From NCBI GenBank assembly GCA_964539385.1, contig CAZIJC010000006.1, forward strand, positions 4,568 to 68,567: 64,000 bases of DNA, in the 5' to 3' direction. Shown piece by piece: positions 33,373 to 42,843 of this stretch. The position numbers and the translations under genes are program-made. Positions within the stretch are counted from its first letter, which is position 1; each line of letters opens with the position of its first letter. The notes under the pieces are model-generated. The model ran no database searches. It was not told the DNA's origin and saw only the letters and a program-made list of their open reading frames with translations. The DNA comes from JAUVZF01 sp964539385 (GTDB taxonomy: Bacteria; Planctomycetota; Phycisphaerae; FEN-1346).

Positions 33373-35715
33373 ATGCGAAGCCGGTCTTTGTTGAAAAGCC
33401 TCCCTCTCCTGTCGGTTGCCATGGCGGCAGTGCTGGGCGCGAGCGCCGTCTGCAATGCTGCCGCGAAGAAGGACCCCAAGAAGGCCGACGCTGCCAAGAA
33501 GCCCCTCACCGATGAAGACGTCCGCCAGGCCATCGAGAAAGGCCGCCAGTATCTCGTCAGTCAGGCCAAGCCCGACGGCTCGTTCGCCGTCGGCAAAATG
33601 GTCGGCGGCCACAGCGCCCTGGTCTTCATGACCCTCGCCTACATGGGCGAGCATCCCAACCGCGACCACATGTCCAACGGCCTGGTGTACCTCATGGGCC
33701 TCGACCCCGACACCGGCTTCGACAACAGGCAGGGCTACGCGCTTCCGATTCGCGTCATGGGCCTGTCGTACATCTACAAGAAAGTGTTGGGCGACCGCCG
33801 CCGCCTCGTCGCTTTGCAGGCCAAGCAGGACATCATACGCATGCAGGCGGGCCAGACCACCACGGGCGGGTGGCGGTACAAACTCGAGCCGAACAAGGAC
33901 TACGATTTCTCCGTCACGCAGTGGCCGATCCTGGCGATGCGCGACGCCCAGCGGGCCGGCATCGAGTTCCCCGACCCGCGGGGGCACCTCGCCAGGGCGC
34001 TCGCCCTCTACCTCAAGGGCCACAACAGCGACGGCGGATGGGCCTACCAGGCCGGCAAAGGCAAGTCCTACGGCTCGATGACCGCCGCCGGTCTCGCCTC
34101 GCTCTTCATCATCGCCGACTTCCTCGAACCGAACAGCGGGTGCCCGTGCGTGCACGGCAAGAGCCGCCGCGACGTCACGCAGACCGAGCGGGCCATGGAC
34201 GCCGCCCTCAAATGGCTCGGTAAGCACTTTAGCGCCAGCAACAACCCCGAAAAAGGCGGCAGGACGCTGTACTGGCTCTACTGCGTCGAGCGCGTCGGCA
34301 TCGCCGCCGGCTACAAATACTTCGGCACCCACAACTGGTACAAGGAAGGCGTTGCCGAACTCGTCAAGAAGCAGGGGAAGGACGGCAAGTGGGGCAACCT
34401 GGAGGACACCTGCTTCGCGCTGCTGTTCCTCTACAAGGGCCGCGCGCCCATCCTCTTCAACAAACTCAAGTTCGACGGCGTCTGGAACGCCCACCGCCGC
34501 GACATCGCCAACCTGACCCACTTCATCGAACGCACCAAGGAGCAGATGTTCCACTGGCAGATCGTTGAGTTGAGGGCCCCGCTCGAAGAACTCCACGACG
34601 CCCCCATCCTCTACATCACCGCTGAGAGCGTGCCCAACTTCACCGACGAGCAGAAGAAGAAACTCCGCGCCTTCACCGACACGGGCGGCACGATTCTGTT
34701 TGAAGCGTCGTGCGGCAGCGCGGTTGTCCGCGGCTGGTTCACCAAGTTCGCCGCCGAGATCTGGCCCGAGTGGCAACTCGTTAAACTCCCACGCGAGCAC
34801 GGCGCCTGGAACGCCCTGCACCAGATGAAGGCCCGGCCCGAGGCCCTCGGCGTCGGCGACGGCGTCCGCACCGCCGTCTTCTACAGCCCTGACGACATCT
34901 CCTGCGCCTGGCAGACCCAGGCCGTTGCACGTCGCGGGTACCTGTTCGACTGGGGCATCAACCTGTACACCTACGCCACCGACGGCGCGCCCCTGCGGGC
35001 CAAACTGGCCGCACGCGGACCCGTAACGACCGACCGATTCACCGGCACCGTCAAGGCCGGAGCGAACAAGAGTGTCCGCATCGCCCGCGTTAAACACGGC
35101 GGCAACTGGGAAGCCGGCGCCAACTACCGCGGCCTCAGCCATCTGGCCAAACACGTCCAGGCCAAGGCCGGCATCAGGCTCCAGGTTACCGAGCCGACGC
35201 AGCCGCCGTTCAACTCGGGCGGCGTCGCCGTGGCCGACTTGAAGCGCGGCCAGATCGCCTATCTGGCCGGCTCGGCGGACGTTACCCTCACGCCCGACGA
35301 GCAGGCCGCCATGAAAAAGTACCTGGCCGCCGGCGGCTTTCTCTGGGCCGAGGCCGTCACCGGCTCGCTCGCCTTCGACCAGGCGGTCCGCAAACTGGCC
35401 GCCGACATGGGCTTGACGCTGAAACTGTTGCCCGGCAGCCACCCGCTGCTGCACGGGCGCATGGCCGGCGCCGAGGGCCACAACCTGACGTCCCGCGTTC
35501 AGTTCCGCCGGGCGTTGCGTGCCCAGCGTATCGGCCGCCCGTCCGCCGAGTTCTACGGCATTCATCAGGGCTCCAAGATGGTCGGCCTGTACTCTCCCTT
35601 TGACGTTGTGTTCAGCCTGACCGGATACGAGGCCCACCGCTGTCGCGGCTACAAGGCCGAAGACGCCATGGCCGTCGGCACGAACCTGGTCCTCTACTTC
35701 TCGACCCTTAAGTGA
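33373..35715 (+). CDS. Exported DUF4159 protein with terpene-cyclase-like repeats
   Basis: 780 aa. Signal peptide to about residue 30. Residues 45-370 are alpha-barrel repeats of the squalene cyclase/prenyltransferase type (GGWRY, SDGGWAYQAGKG, DGKWGNLEDTCFALLFL). Then two DUF4159 units: about 390-520 (APILYITAESVPNFTDEQKK, then FEASCGS) and about 590-780 (LTPDEQAAMKKYLAAGG, then AHRCRGYKAEDAMAVGTN). Known in planctomycetes as a paired architecture; function unknown, probably periplasmic. Confidence 0.8.
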   Translation: MRSRSLLKSLPLLSVAMAAVLGASAVCNAAAKKDPKKADAAKKPLTDEDVRQAIEKGRQYLVSQAKPDGSFAVGKMVGGHSALVFMTLAYMGEHPNRDHMSNGLVYLMGLDPDTGFDNRQGYALPIRVMGLSYIYKKVLGDRRRLVALQAKQDIIRMQAGQTTTGGWRYKLEPNKDYDFSVTQWPILAMRDAQRAGIEFPDPRGHLARALALYLKGHNSDGGWAYQAGKGKSYGSMTAAGLASLFIIADFLEPNSGCPCVHGKSRRDVTQTERAMDAALKWLGKHFSASNNPEKGGRTLYWLYCVERVGIAAGYKYFGTHNWYKEGVAELVKKQGKDGKWGNLEDTCFALLFLYKGRAPILFNKLKFDGVWNAHRRDIANLTHFIERTKEQMFHWQIVELRAPLEELHDAPILYITAESVPNFTDEQKKKLRAFTDTGGTILFEASCGSAVVRGWFTKFAAEIWPEWQLVKLPREHGAWNALHQMKARPEALGVGDGVRTAVFYSPDDISCAWQTQAVARRGYLFDWGINLYTYATDGAPLRAKLAARGPVTTDRFTGTVKAGANKSVRIARVKHGGNWEAGANYRGLSHLAKHVQAKAGIRLQVTEPTQPPFNSGGVAVADLKRGQIAYLAGSADVTLTPDEQAAMKKYLAAGGFLWAEAVTGSLAFDQAVRKLAADMGLTLKLLPGSHPLLHGRMAGAEGHNLTSRVQFRRALRAQRIGRPSAEFYGIHQGSKMVGLYSPFDVVFSLTGYEAHRCRGYKAEDAMAVGTNLVLYFSTLK

Positions 35716-35751
35716 CGTTGGGCTGGACCCAGGCATAGGGAGGACCTTGCC

Positions 35752-36330
35752 ATGAACATGCCGGTTTTTCTGATGGTGCTGATTGCAGCCGTCATCGTGT
35801 TGGTGGGGCTGGCGGGGGTGATCCTGCTCATCGTGGGCCTCGCCAAGAAGCGGACGGCCCTGTGGGTCTGCGGCATCGTCGGGATGGTCCTGGCGGGCTT
35901 GGCCCTGCTCGTGGGCGTGCCCGTGGTCCTGTTGGTTTGCCTCGGCGTTGCGAGGGGCGTCGCGGTCCACGAGGCGGCGGTCGCCGAGATGGCGGTCGCC
36001 CCTGACGCAGGTCCGAGCGAAGGGGGCAACTATGTGCGGCAGGGCGACGGGCGGGCCGCCGCACGGGCCGAAGGCGTCGAGATCGAGGTCCGCGAGCCCG
36101 GCAGCGGCAGGGCCAGTTCGAGTTCGCAGACCATGGCCAGCGCTTTACCGGGCAGCAGGGAGACGCGGCACGAGATCGGCCTTGGCAACGTCGATATCGT
36201 CGTCGAGAAGCGCGGCGGCCGCCTCACCCTGTCGGTCAACGGCCGCGCCTGCGGCCCGGTCCACCCCGGCGATTCGGTCGTCATCACTCCTGCCCGCGAT
36301 GTTCTGGTGAACGGCCAACAGCGGCTGTGA
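35752..36330 (+). CDS. Small membrane protein with two transmembrane segments
   Basis: 192 aa. Hydrophobic helices at about 3-30 and 37-65 separated by AKKRT. The rest is soluble; the last 60 residues form a beta-rich unit (IGLGNVDIVVEKRGGRLTLSVNG and VHPGDSVVI). AGGACC precedes the ATG. No family recognised. It follows the DUF4159 gene by 36 nt and may be co-transcribed. Confidence 0.65.
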   Translation: MNMPVFLMVLIAAVIVLVGLAGVILLIVGLAKKRTALWVCGIVGMVLAGLALLVGVPVVLLVCLGVARGVAVHEAAVAEMAVAPDAGPSEGGNYVRQGDGRAAARAEGVEIEVREPGSGRASSSSQTMASALPGSRETRHEIGLGNVDIVVEKRGGRLTLSVNGRACGPVHPGDSVVITPARDVLVNGQQRL

Positions 36331-36352
36331 CCCGTTGCGCCAGCGCATGTGC

Positions 36353-36372
36353 CACGGCCCGTACGGGCCGTG
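36353..36372. repeat. 20-bp perfect palindrome (family B)
   Basis: CACGGCCCGT-ACGGGCCGTG, following the membrane-protein gene. Related to the GCACGGCCC hairpin at 7712-7731. Confidence 0.7.
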
Positions 36373-36519
36373 CGTTTCTCAGCGCCGGGCGCCTTTGCTG
36401 CGCCACTCAGTCACTTTCCGCAAGGAATCACCCTTTCGGCCCGCGCCCGGACGTGGTATCATGTCGGGCCACAGAGCGTTGAGTCAATGGTGGCTCAATC
36501 GACAGCGAAAGGGAAGAAC

Positions 36520-36645
36520 ATGACCGACGAACCGCTAGAACCGCAGGTACCGGCCGAAGAGCCACAGGCGCCCGCCGAAGTGCCGGCAGCGCCCGCCGAA
36601 GCGCCGGCAGCGCCCGCCGAAGAACCGGCAGCGCCCGCCGAGTAG
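36520..36645 (+). CDS. Possible 41-aa Ala/Pro/Glu repeat peptide
   Basis: MTDEPLEPQ, then about six imperfect repeats of (E/A)xPAAPAE. GGGAAG lies four bases before the ATG, and TATCAT (36459-36464) could be a -10. It is acidic and disordered, like the tails of bS16 and bL19. It may be real or a low-complexity open frame. Confidence 0.3.
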   Translation: MTDEPLEPQVPAEEPQAPAEVPAAPAEAPAAPAEEPAAPAE

Positions 36646-36835
36646 CCGCAGGCCTGACGCGGATCACCCGGTGGTGGTGAACTCAGTGGCATAGCGCCAA
36701 GCGATCAGGGGAGTTCTTCAGTAAGCGGTTGGAGGGTGGCCGGGGACTGTTTACACACCACCTCGCGTTTTTTCTGTCGAGGGGATTCGTCGGCGCCGCC
36801 CGTGGCAGCGGTGCTTCTGGAACGAAGGGAGGCCG

Positions 36836-39415
36836 ATGGCCAAGGCGAAACAGACCCAATCTGCCGGCAAAGCGAAGCCCAAAGCCAAGGCCGCCAAAGG
36901 CCACAAGAAGGCCCCCAAGGCGCCGAAGTCCTCCCGCGGCGCCGGCCGACGACGCGCGGGCGCCTATCGCGCCGACGCCATCAAGGTCATGAAGGGCCTG
37001 GAGGCCGTCCGCAAGCGGCCCGATATGTACATCGGCGACCGGCACCAGCGGGGGCTCCATCACCTGGTCAGCGAGGTCGTCGATAACGCCATCGACGAGG
37101 CCATGGCCGGGTTCTGCCGCAACATCCTCGTGACGATCCATCCGGACGGCAGCGTCAGCGTCGAGGACGACGGCCGCGGGTTCCCCGTGGACCGGCACCC
37201 GGTCGAGAAGAAGCCGGGCGTCGAGGTGGCCCTGACGATGCTGCACGCGGGCGGCAAGTTCGACCACACGAGTTACAAGGTCTCGGGCGGCCTGCACGGC
37301 GTGGGCGTCAGTGTCGTCAACGCCCTGTCGGAATGGCTGAACGTCGAAATCCGCCGCGACGGGCACGTGTGGCGGATGGGGTTTGCTCGCGGCAAGAAGA
37401 CGCAGAGCCTCAAGCGGGGCAACCGGGCGAAGAAGACCGGGACGATCGTCACCTTCAAGCCCGACCGCGAAATCTTCGAGGACCCGACGTTCAAGTTCGA
37501 GGTGCTCGAGAGCCGGCTCCGCGAACTGGCGTACCTGAACGCGGGGCTCCGGATCCGCCTCGTGGACGAGCGCGACGACCGGGAGGCCGAGTTCCGGTTC
37601 AAGGAGGGCATCCGCGCCTTCGCCAAGCACCTGAACGAGGGCAAGAACGTCCTGACTCGCAGTGTCATTTACTTCCGCCGCGCCGATCCCGCCGCCAACA
37701 TCGAACTCGAGGTCGCGATTCAGTATACGGATGGATATGCTGAGAATATTCTGTGCTTCGCCAACAACATCAACACGATTGAGGGCGGGACCCACCTGTC
37801 GGGCTTCAAGTCCGCCGTCACGCGGACGCTGAATCACTACGCCAGGAGGCAGAACCTTCTGAAGGGCGGCTCGCCCCCCAGCGGCGACGACCTGCGCGAA
37901 GGCATGACCGCCGTCGTCAGTGTCCGCGTGCCCGATCCGCAGTTCGAAGGACAGACCAAGACCAAACTCTCCAACAGCGACGTCGGCACCTTCGTCGAGA
38001 CCGTGACGAACGAGATGCTGGGCCAGTACCTGGAGGAGACGCCCGCCACGGCCAGGAAGATCATCCAGAAGGCCGTCCAGGCGATGACCGCCCGCGACGC
38101 CGCACGAAAGGCACGCGACCTCGTCCGACGAAAGGGCGCCCTGGCGTCCGGCAACCTGCCCGGCAAACTGGCCGATTGCTCGGAGCGCGACCCGGCCGCC
38201 TCGGAGGTCTTTCTCGTGGAGGGCGACTCGGCCGGCGGCAGCGCCAAGCAGGGACGCGACCGCCGCACGCAGGCCATCCTGCCGCTCAGGGGCAAGATCC
38301 TCAACGTCGAGAAGGCACGCATCGACAAGATGCTCGCCCACGAAGAGATCGCCACCATCATCTCGGCCCTCGGAACCGGCATCGGCACCGACGACTTCGA
38401 CGTCGCCCGCGCCCGCTACCACAAGGTCATCATCATGACCGACGCCGACGTGGACGGCAGCCACATCCGCACACTCCTGCTCACCTTCTTCTACCGCCAG
38501 ATGAAGGCGCTCATCGAGGCCGGCTACGTCTACGTGGCCCAGCCACCGCTGTACCGCGTCCGGCGCAAGGGCAAGGAGTACTACGTCCAGAGCGACCGCG
38601 ATATGCGGATGATGCTCCTGAAACTCGGCATCGACGGCGCGACTCTGCGCTTCAACCCCGACCCGAAACGCCGCCGCAAGAAGGCCCACAAAGAGATCGC
38701 CGGGGCGAAACTCGAAGACCTCGCCGCCATCCTGACCGACGCCGAAGAACTCGTCCGCGCCATCGAACGTCGAGGCGTGCCATGGGACGTGCTGCTGGCC
38801 GGGCGAACCAAGAAGGGCGAGTTCCCCTCCTGGGCCGTGCGCATCCGCGGAAAGCTGCGGCTGTTCCACTCCTCGGCCGCCGCCACCAAGGCCATTGCCG
38901 CCGCCTATCCCAAACGCCGCCGCTCCAGGGCCAAGGGCAAGAAGCAACCCGCCGAAGAAGCGCCCGAGGAAGAACGCCCCGAACCCGAAGAACTCTTCCG
39001 CGCCCGCGACCTGACGAAACTCGCCAGGAAACTCGCGACACGCGGCATCGACGTCGCCGACTGGCACCTCGATCCACGCCAGGACGTCGGGGCCGACAAG
39101 GCCTACACCAGGTTCTCCGTCGTCGCCAACGGCGACACGGTCGACGTGGCCGGCGTTGCGCAGATCCTGCCGACGATCCGCCGCCTCGGACAGAAAGGCA
39201 TGGATATCCAACGATTCAAAGGCCTCGGCGAGATGAACGCCGAACAACTCTGGGCCACCACGATGGACCCGGCCCGCCGAACCCTCAAACAGGTCCTCAT
39301 CGACGAGGTCGCCGAGGCCGAACACATCTTCAGCGTCCTCATGGGCTCCGCCGTCGAGCCCCGCCGCGCCTTCATCCAACGCCACGCCCTCGAAGTACGC
39401 AACCTCGACGTCTGA
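36836..39415 (+). CDS. gyrB: DNA gyrase subunit B with basic N-terminal extension
   Basis: 859 aa after GGGAGG. Residues 1-44 are an added Lys/Ala-rich segment resembling a histone-H1 tail. GHKL ATPase: EVVDNAIDEAMAG (Asn and Glu), DDGRGFPVD, SGGLHGVGVSVVNALS. TOPRIM: VEGDSAGGSAKQGRDRR (about 461), IMTDADVDGSHIRTLLL (about 533). A long charged insert (about 590-770) interrupts the C-terminal part, before QRFKGLGEMNAEQLW. ATP-driven supercoiling with GyrA, which is not in the window. ParE is unlikely given the AVEPRRAFI end. Confidence 0.92.
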   Translation: MAKAKQTQSAGKAKPKAKAAKGHKKAPKAPKSSRGAGRRRAGAYRADAIKVMKGLEAVRKRPDMYIGDRHQRGLHHLVSEVVDNAIDEAMAGFCRNILVTIHPDGSVSVEDDGRGFPVDRHPVEKKPGVEVALTMLHAGGKFDHTSYKVSGGLHGVGVSVVNALSEWLNVEIRRDGHVWRMGFARGKKTQSLKRGNRAKKTGTIVTFKPDREIFEDPTFKFEVLESRLRELAYLNAGLRIRLVDERDDREAEFRFKEGIRAFAKHLNEGKNVLTRSVIYFRRADPAANIELEVAIQYTDGYAENILCFANNINTIEGGTHLSGFKSAVTRTLNHYARRQNLLKGGSPPSGDDLREGMTAVVSVRVPDPQFEGQTKTKLSNSDVGTFVETVTNEMLGQYLEETPATARKIIQKAVQAMTARDAARKARDLVRRKGALASGNLPGKLADCSERDPAASEVFLVEGDSAGGSAKQGRDRRTQAILPLRGKILNVEKARIDKMLAHEEIATIISALGTGIGTDDFDVARARYHKVIIMTDADVDGSHIRTLLLTFFYRQMKALIEAGYVYVAQPPLYRVRRKGKEYYVQSDRDMRMMLLKLGIDGATLRFNPDPKRRRKKAHKEIAGAKLEDLAAILTDAEELVRAIERRGVPWDVLLAGRTKKGEFPSWAVRIRGKLRLFHSSAAATKAIAAAYPKRRRSRAKGKKQPAEEAPEEERPEPEELFRARDLTKLARKLATRGIDVADWHLDPRQDVGADKAYTRFSVVANGDTVDVAGVAQILPTIRRLGQKGMDIQRFKGLGEMNAEQLWATTMDPARRTLKQVLIDEVAEAEHIFSVLMGSAVEPRRAFIQRHALEVRNLDV

Positions 39416-39526
39416 GGCTGGGACCAGGGACCGGAGACGAGCGGTGATGGAGGTGGCGGCATGGCGAACCGTTCTGTATAATCCCCCGGTCCGATGGCCA
39501 CGTGGTTCTCGAGCAGGAGACAGCCG

Positions 39527-40765
39527 ATGGGGCAGGCAGAGTGCAAATCGTGGAGCCGGCGGCAGTTTCTGAAGCGCGTTGCGGTGGCGGCAGGCGGGGT
39601 CGTTGCGGCGCCGTATGTCATCGCCTCGAACGCCCTCGGCGCGGGCGATCGCCCGGCCCCCAGCAACCGCTTCGTGATGGGCTGCGTCGGGATGGGCGGC
39701 CGCGGCACGAGCGACATGCGCGGGTTCTTGGGCTTTGGCGAAATCCAGGTCGTCGGCGTCTGCGACGTTGTCGAACGCAAACGCTATGGCGCCAAACAGA
39801 TCGTGGACGCCAAGTACGGCGACTCCGGCTGCGCCGCCTACAACGATTTCCGCGACGTGGTGACCCGCCGCGACGTCGACGTGGTGCTCATCGCGACGCC
39901 CGACCACTGGCACGCCCTCGTGGCCTGCGAGGCGATGAAGCACGGCAAGGACGTCTTCTGCGAGAAACCCGAGTCGCTCACCATCCGCGAGGGCCGGGCC
40001 ATGGTCGAGGTGGCCCGCCGCTACGGCCGCGTCTTCTCGGGCGGCAGCCAGCGCGTCTGGGGAGATTACAACTGGCTCCACCGGATGGTGTGGGGCGGCG
40101 CCATCGGCGACGTCAAGGAGGCCTGGGTCAACGTGGGCGGCCCCTCGAAGGAGTGCCACCTGCCCGGCCAGCCCGTCCCGGCGGGCCTCGACTGGGACCT
40201 GTGGCTGGGACCGGCCCCGTGGGCGCCGTTCAATTCCGGGCGGCTCAACTTCCGCGCCTGGCGAGACTATTCGGGCGGCGGCATGACCGACTGGGGCTGT
40301 CACGGTTTCGGCGGCGCCCTGTTCTGCTGCCAACTGCACAAGACCGGCCCGGTGGAGATCATCCCGCCCGACGGCAAGGACGTCGAACGCCTGACCTACG
40401 TATTCGCCAACGGCGTCCGGATCTACCACGGCGGCGGCTGGGGCGGCATCCTCTCGTTCAGGGGGACCGAGGGAGAGGTCCCGGCCCGCGACCGCTCGAA
40501 GCAGACGCCGCCCAACATCCACATCCCCAACTACAAGGGCCACGGCGGAATCTTCGGAGACTTCCTCCACTGCGTCCGGACCCGGCAGCGCCCGTTCCGC
40601 GACATCGAGATCGCCCACCGCACGGCCACCCACGCTCACCTGGGCAACATCGCCTACTGGCTCAAACGCCCGCTGAAGTGGGACCCCGAGAAGGAACAGA
40701 TCGTCGGCGATCCCGAAGCCGCCCGCTGGCTTGACCGCCCGAAACGCGCCCCGTGGCGCCTGTAG
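39527..40765 (+). CDS. Tat-exported Gfo/Idh/MocA oxidoreductase
   Basis: 412 aa from MGQAEC, preceded by AGGAGA; an earlier ATG (39494) lacks a binding site. Twin-arginine SWSRRQFLKRVAVAAGG. Rossmann part: MGCVGMGGRGTSDMRG, VIATPDHWHALVACEAMKHG, and the catalytic-region EKP (DVFCEKPESL). The end WDPEKEQIVGDPEAARWLDR is typical of planctomycete members. Probable NAD(P)-dependent sugar or inositol oxidoreductase acting outside the membrane; substrate unknown. A paralogue lies at 55336. Confidence 0.88.
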   Translation: MGQAECKSWSRRQFLKRVAVAAGGVVAAPYVIASNALGAGDRPAPSNRFVMGCVGMGGRGTSDMRGFLGFGEIQVVGVCDVVERKRYGAKQIVDAKYGDSGCAAYNDFRDVVTRRDVDVVLIATPDHWHALVACEAMKHGKDVFCEKPESLTIREGRAMVEVARRYGRVFSGGSQRVWGDYNWLHRMVWGGAIGDVKEAWVNVGGPSKECHLPGQPVPAGLDWDLWLGPAPWAPFNSGRLNFRAWRDYSGGGMTDWGCHGFGGALFCCQLHKTGPVEIIPPDGKDVERLTYVFANGVRIYHGGGWGGILSFRGTEGEVPARDRSKQTPPNIHIPNYKGHGGIFGDFLHCVRTRQRPFRDIEIAHRTATHAHLGNIAYWLKRPLKWDPEKEQIVGDPEAARWLDRPKRAPWRL

Positions 40766-40786
40766 AACGGCCGAAAGCCCGAACCC

Positions 40787-42103
40787 ATGCAATACATCCT
40801 TCCGGCCATTGCGGTTCTCGTCAGCCTCCTCATCCTGGCCATTCTGGCGGCGCTCTATGTGCGGCTGCGGCGCGGCGCATCGCCCGTCGAGGGCGAATTG
40901 CGGCAGCGTATCGGCGAACTCGAGTCCGAGGCCGACGGCCTGCGCGGCGAACTCGGCGAGGCCCGCTCTGCACGCGTCCAGGCCGAGACACGTCTCGAAG
41001 CCGAACAGGCGAACCTCCAGGAGCAGCGACGCCTTCTCGATGAGGCCGAAACCCAACTCAAAGACGCCTTCAAGGCACTCTCCGCCGAAGCGCTCAAAGA
41101 CAGCCGCCAGCAGTTTCTCGGCGACGCCGGCGAGCGTCTGCGGCCCATCCAGGAACTCCTGAAGACGTACGAGGGGCGCTTGCGCGAGATCGAGAAGGCC
41201 CGCACCGACGCTTACGGCAGCCTGCGGCAGTACCTCGACGGACTGCGCGACGCTCAGGAGGGTCTCAAGACTCAGACGACGAAACTCGAGACGGCGCTTC
41301 GCGGCTCGACGCGCGTCCGTGGCGAATGGGGGCAACTGGCACTGAAGCGCGTGGTCGAACTCGCCGGCATGTCAAAGCACTGCGACTTCGACGAACAAGC
41401 CTCCACCACGGCCGACCAGCGCCGCCAAGTCCCCGACCTGACCGTGCACCTGCCGGGCGACCGGCTCATCGTGGTCGATGCCAAGGCCCCGCTCGATGCG
41501 TATATGGCGGCCGCCGAGGCTGTCGATGATGCCGCCCGCAAAACCGCCATGGAGCGCCACGCCCAGGCGGTCCGCGGACACGTGCGCACCCTCAGTCAGA
41601 AGGCGTACTGGAGCCAGTTCGAGAACACGCCGGAGTTCGTCGTTCTGTTTCTGCCCGGCGAGTCGTTCTTCAGCGCCGCCCTGGAGGCCGACACGTCTCT
41701 GATGGAGGACGCCTTCCGCAGCAACGTGGTCCTGGCCAGTCCGGTCAACTTGATCGCCCTGCTCAAGGCGGTTGCCCACGGCTGGCGGCAGCAGGAGATG
41801 GCCGAGAACGCCCAACGCATCGGCGAGACCGGGCGCGAACTCTATGACCGCGTCCGCGTCTTCGTCGAACATTTCGGGAAGGTTGGCGACGGCATCAGTC
41901 GCGCATCCAAGGCGTACGATGCGGCCGTAGGGTCGTACGAGTCGCGCATTGTCCCGTCTGCCCGTCGCCTCCACGACCAGGCTGCCGTCGGCGATAAAGC
42001 CCTGCCCGATGTCGAACGCGCTGCCCACCCCACCCGCCTCATCACCGACGGCGGCGACGCCGGCGAACCCGACGACAACGAGCCCGGCGCCTCGCGCGAT
42101 TAA
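40787..42103 (+). CDS. rmuC: DNA recombination protein RmuC
   Basis: 438 aa. One N-terminal membrane helix (4-27), coiled coil about 35-140, then the RmuC domain: RGEWGQLALKRVVELAGM, VPDLTVHLPGDRLIVVDAKAPLDAY, FVVLFLPGESFFSAALEAD and LASPVNLIALLKAVAHGWRQ. The core resembles PD-(D/E)xK nucleases, and the family limits inversions at short repeats, which is notable next to so many palindromes. It starts 21 nt after the oxidoreductase. Confidence 0.92.
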   Translation: MQYILPAIAVLVSLLILAILAALYVRLRRGASPVEGELRQRIGELESEADGLRGELGEARSARVQAETRLEAEQANLQEQRRLLDEAETQLKDAFKALSAEALKDSRQQFLGDAGERLRPIQELLKTYEGRLREIEKARTDAYGSLRQYLDGLRDAQEGLKTQTTKLETALRGSTRVRGEWGQLALKRVVELAGMSKHCDFDEQASTTADQRRQVPDLTVHLPGDRLIVVDAKAPLDAYMAAAEAVDDAARKTAMERHAQAVRGHVRTLSQKAYWSQFENTPEFVVLFLPGESFFSAALEADTSLMEDAFRSNVVLASPVNLIALLKAVAHGWRQQEMAENAQRIGETGRELYDRVRVFVEHFGKVGDGISRASKAYDAAVGSYESRIVPSARRLHDQAAVGDKALPDVERAAHPTRLITDGGDAGEPDDNEPGASRD

Positions 42104-42116
42104 CAACGCGCGCCGT

Positions 42117-42226
42117 GTTAGCCGCGGGGCTTGCCCCGCGCGTGCCGTTTGAGGCAGGCGCCGCGCTCAAGCATGCAGCGCCGCGCGCCGCGCCGCGTCA
42201 GCCGCCCGTACGGGCGCGTGCCGCTG
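42117..42226 (+). repeat. Family-A repeats upstream of the RAYT gene
   Basis: 42117-42149: GTTAGCCGC, GGGGCTTGCCCC, GCGCGTGCCGTTT. 42197-42226: GTCAGCC, GCCCGTACGGGC, GCGTGCCGCTG. Two stem types of the same repeat lie within 110 nt of the transposase start. The first copy begins 13 nt after rmuC ends. Confidence 0.9.
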
Positions 42227-42240
42227 AAAGGCGCTCGACG

Positions 42241-42810
42241 ATGGCTCTGGCCTACCACGTCATCTTCAGCATGTACGGCTTCTGGCTGCCGAACGACCCG
42301 CGCGGGTCGTGGTCCGACTTCGTGGGTTCCTGGGAACTGTTGCGATGCGGCAAGGCCACCAAGGTCGACACGCGGCGGTCCGTCGCGGGCGTCCCGCACG
42401 ACGGCCGCGCTCGCCGCGCCGCCAGGCGGGCGCTCAAGTATCCGCCGGCGACGCTCACAGGCCGGCAGGCCCGGGCCGTCGGGCGCGGCTTTGCACAAGC
42501 GACGCGCGAGGGCGCCTACGCCGTCCACGCCTGCTCCATCCTGCCCGACCACGTGCACCTGGTCGCCCGCCGGCACGCGCGTTCGGTCACACGCATCGTG
42601 GGGCACCTCAAAGGCCGAGCGACCCAGCGGCTTGTCGCCGATGGCCTCTGGCCCGAGGGACGGCCACCCGTGTGGGCGGGGCGCGGCTGGAAGGTGTTCC
42701 TCGATACGCCGCAGGACGTGCGCCGGGCCATCGCGTACGTGGAGGGCAATCCGCTCAAGGAAGGCAAACCTCGCCAGCGCTGGTTGTTTGTGACGCCGTT
42801 CGATGGGTGA
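42241..42810 (+). CDS. REP-associated tyrosine transposase (RAYT, Y1_Tnp family)
   Basis: 189 aa. The HUH motif is H104-V-H106 in LPDHVHLVAR, preceded by a hydrophobic strand; the nucleophile candidate is Y166 in AIAYVEGNPLKEG. The N-terminal AYHVIFSMYGFWLPNDPRG is typical of planctomycete members. No partner tnpB or left/right IS ends are seen, as expected for RAYTs, which are single-copy and act on REP hairpins. The gene is flanked on both sides by family-A palindromes. AAAGG lies 13 nt before the ATG. Confidence 0.85.
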   Translation: MALAYHVIFSMYGFWLPNDPRGSWSDFVGSWELLRCGKATKVDTRRSVAGVPHDGRARRAARRALKYPPATLTGRQARAVGRGFAQATREGAYAVHACSILPDHVHLVARRHARSVTRIVGHLKGRATQRLVADGLWPEGRPPVWAGRGWKVFLDTPQDVRRAIAYVEGNPLKEGKPRQRWLFVTPFDG

Positions 42811-42843
42811 TGTCCGCGCGGGCCAAGCCCATCGAACGGGGCG

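Noticed and set aside
33301..35970. 889-codon open frame antisense to the DUF4159 gene
   Set aside because: Complete antisense overlap with a gene that has a signal peptide and known domains; the antisense translation shows only low-complexity residues.
39494..39526. Earlier start for the Gfo/Idh/MocA protein
   Set aside because: No ribosome site precedes it and it would push the twin-arginine signal further from the N-terminus; AGGAGA supports 39527.
36683..41335. 1550-codon antisense open frame across gyrB and the oxidoreductase
   Set aside because: Lies opposite two clearly real genes; long stop-free frames are expected in this base composition.
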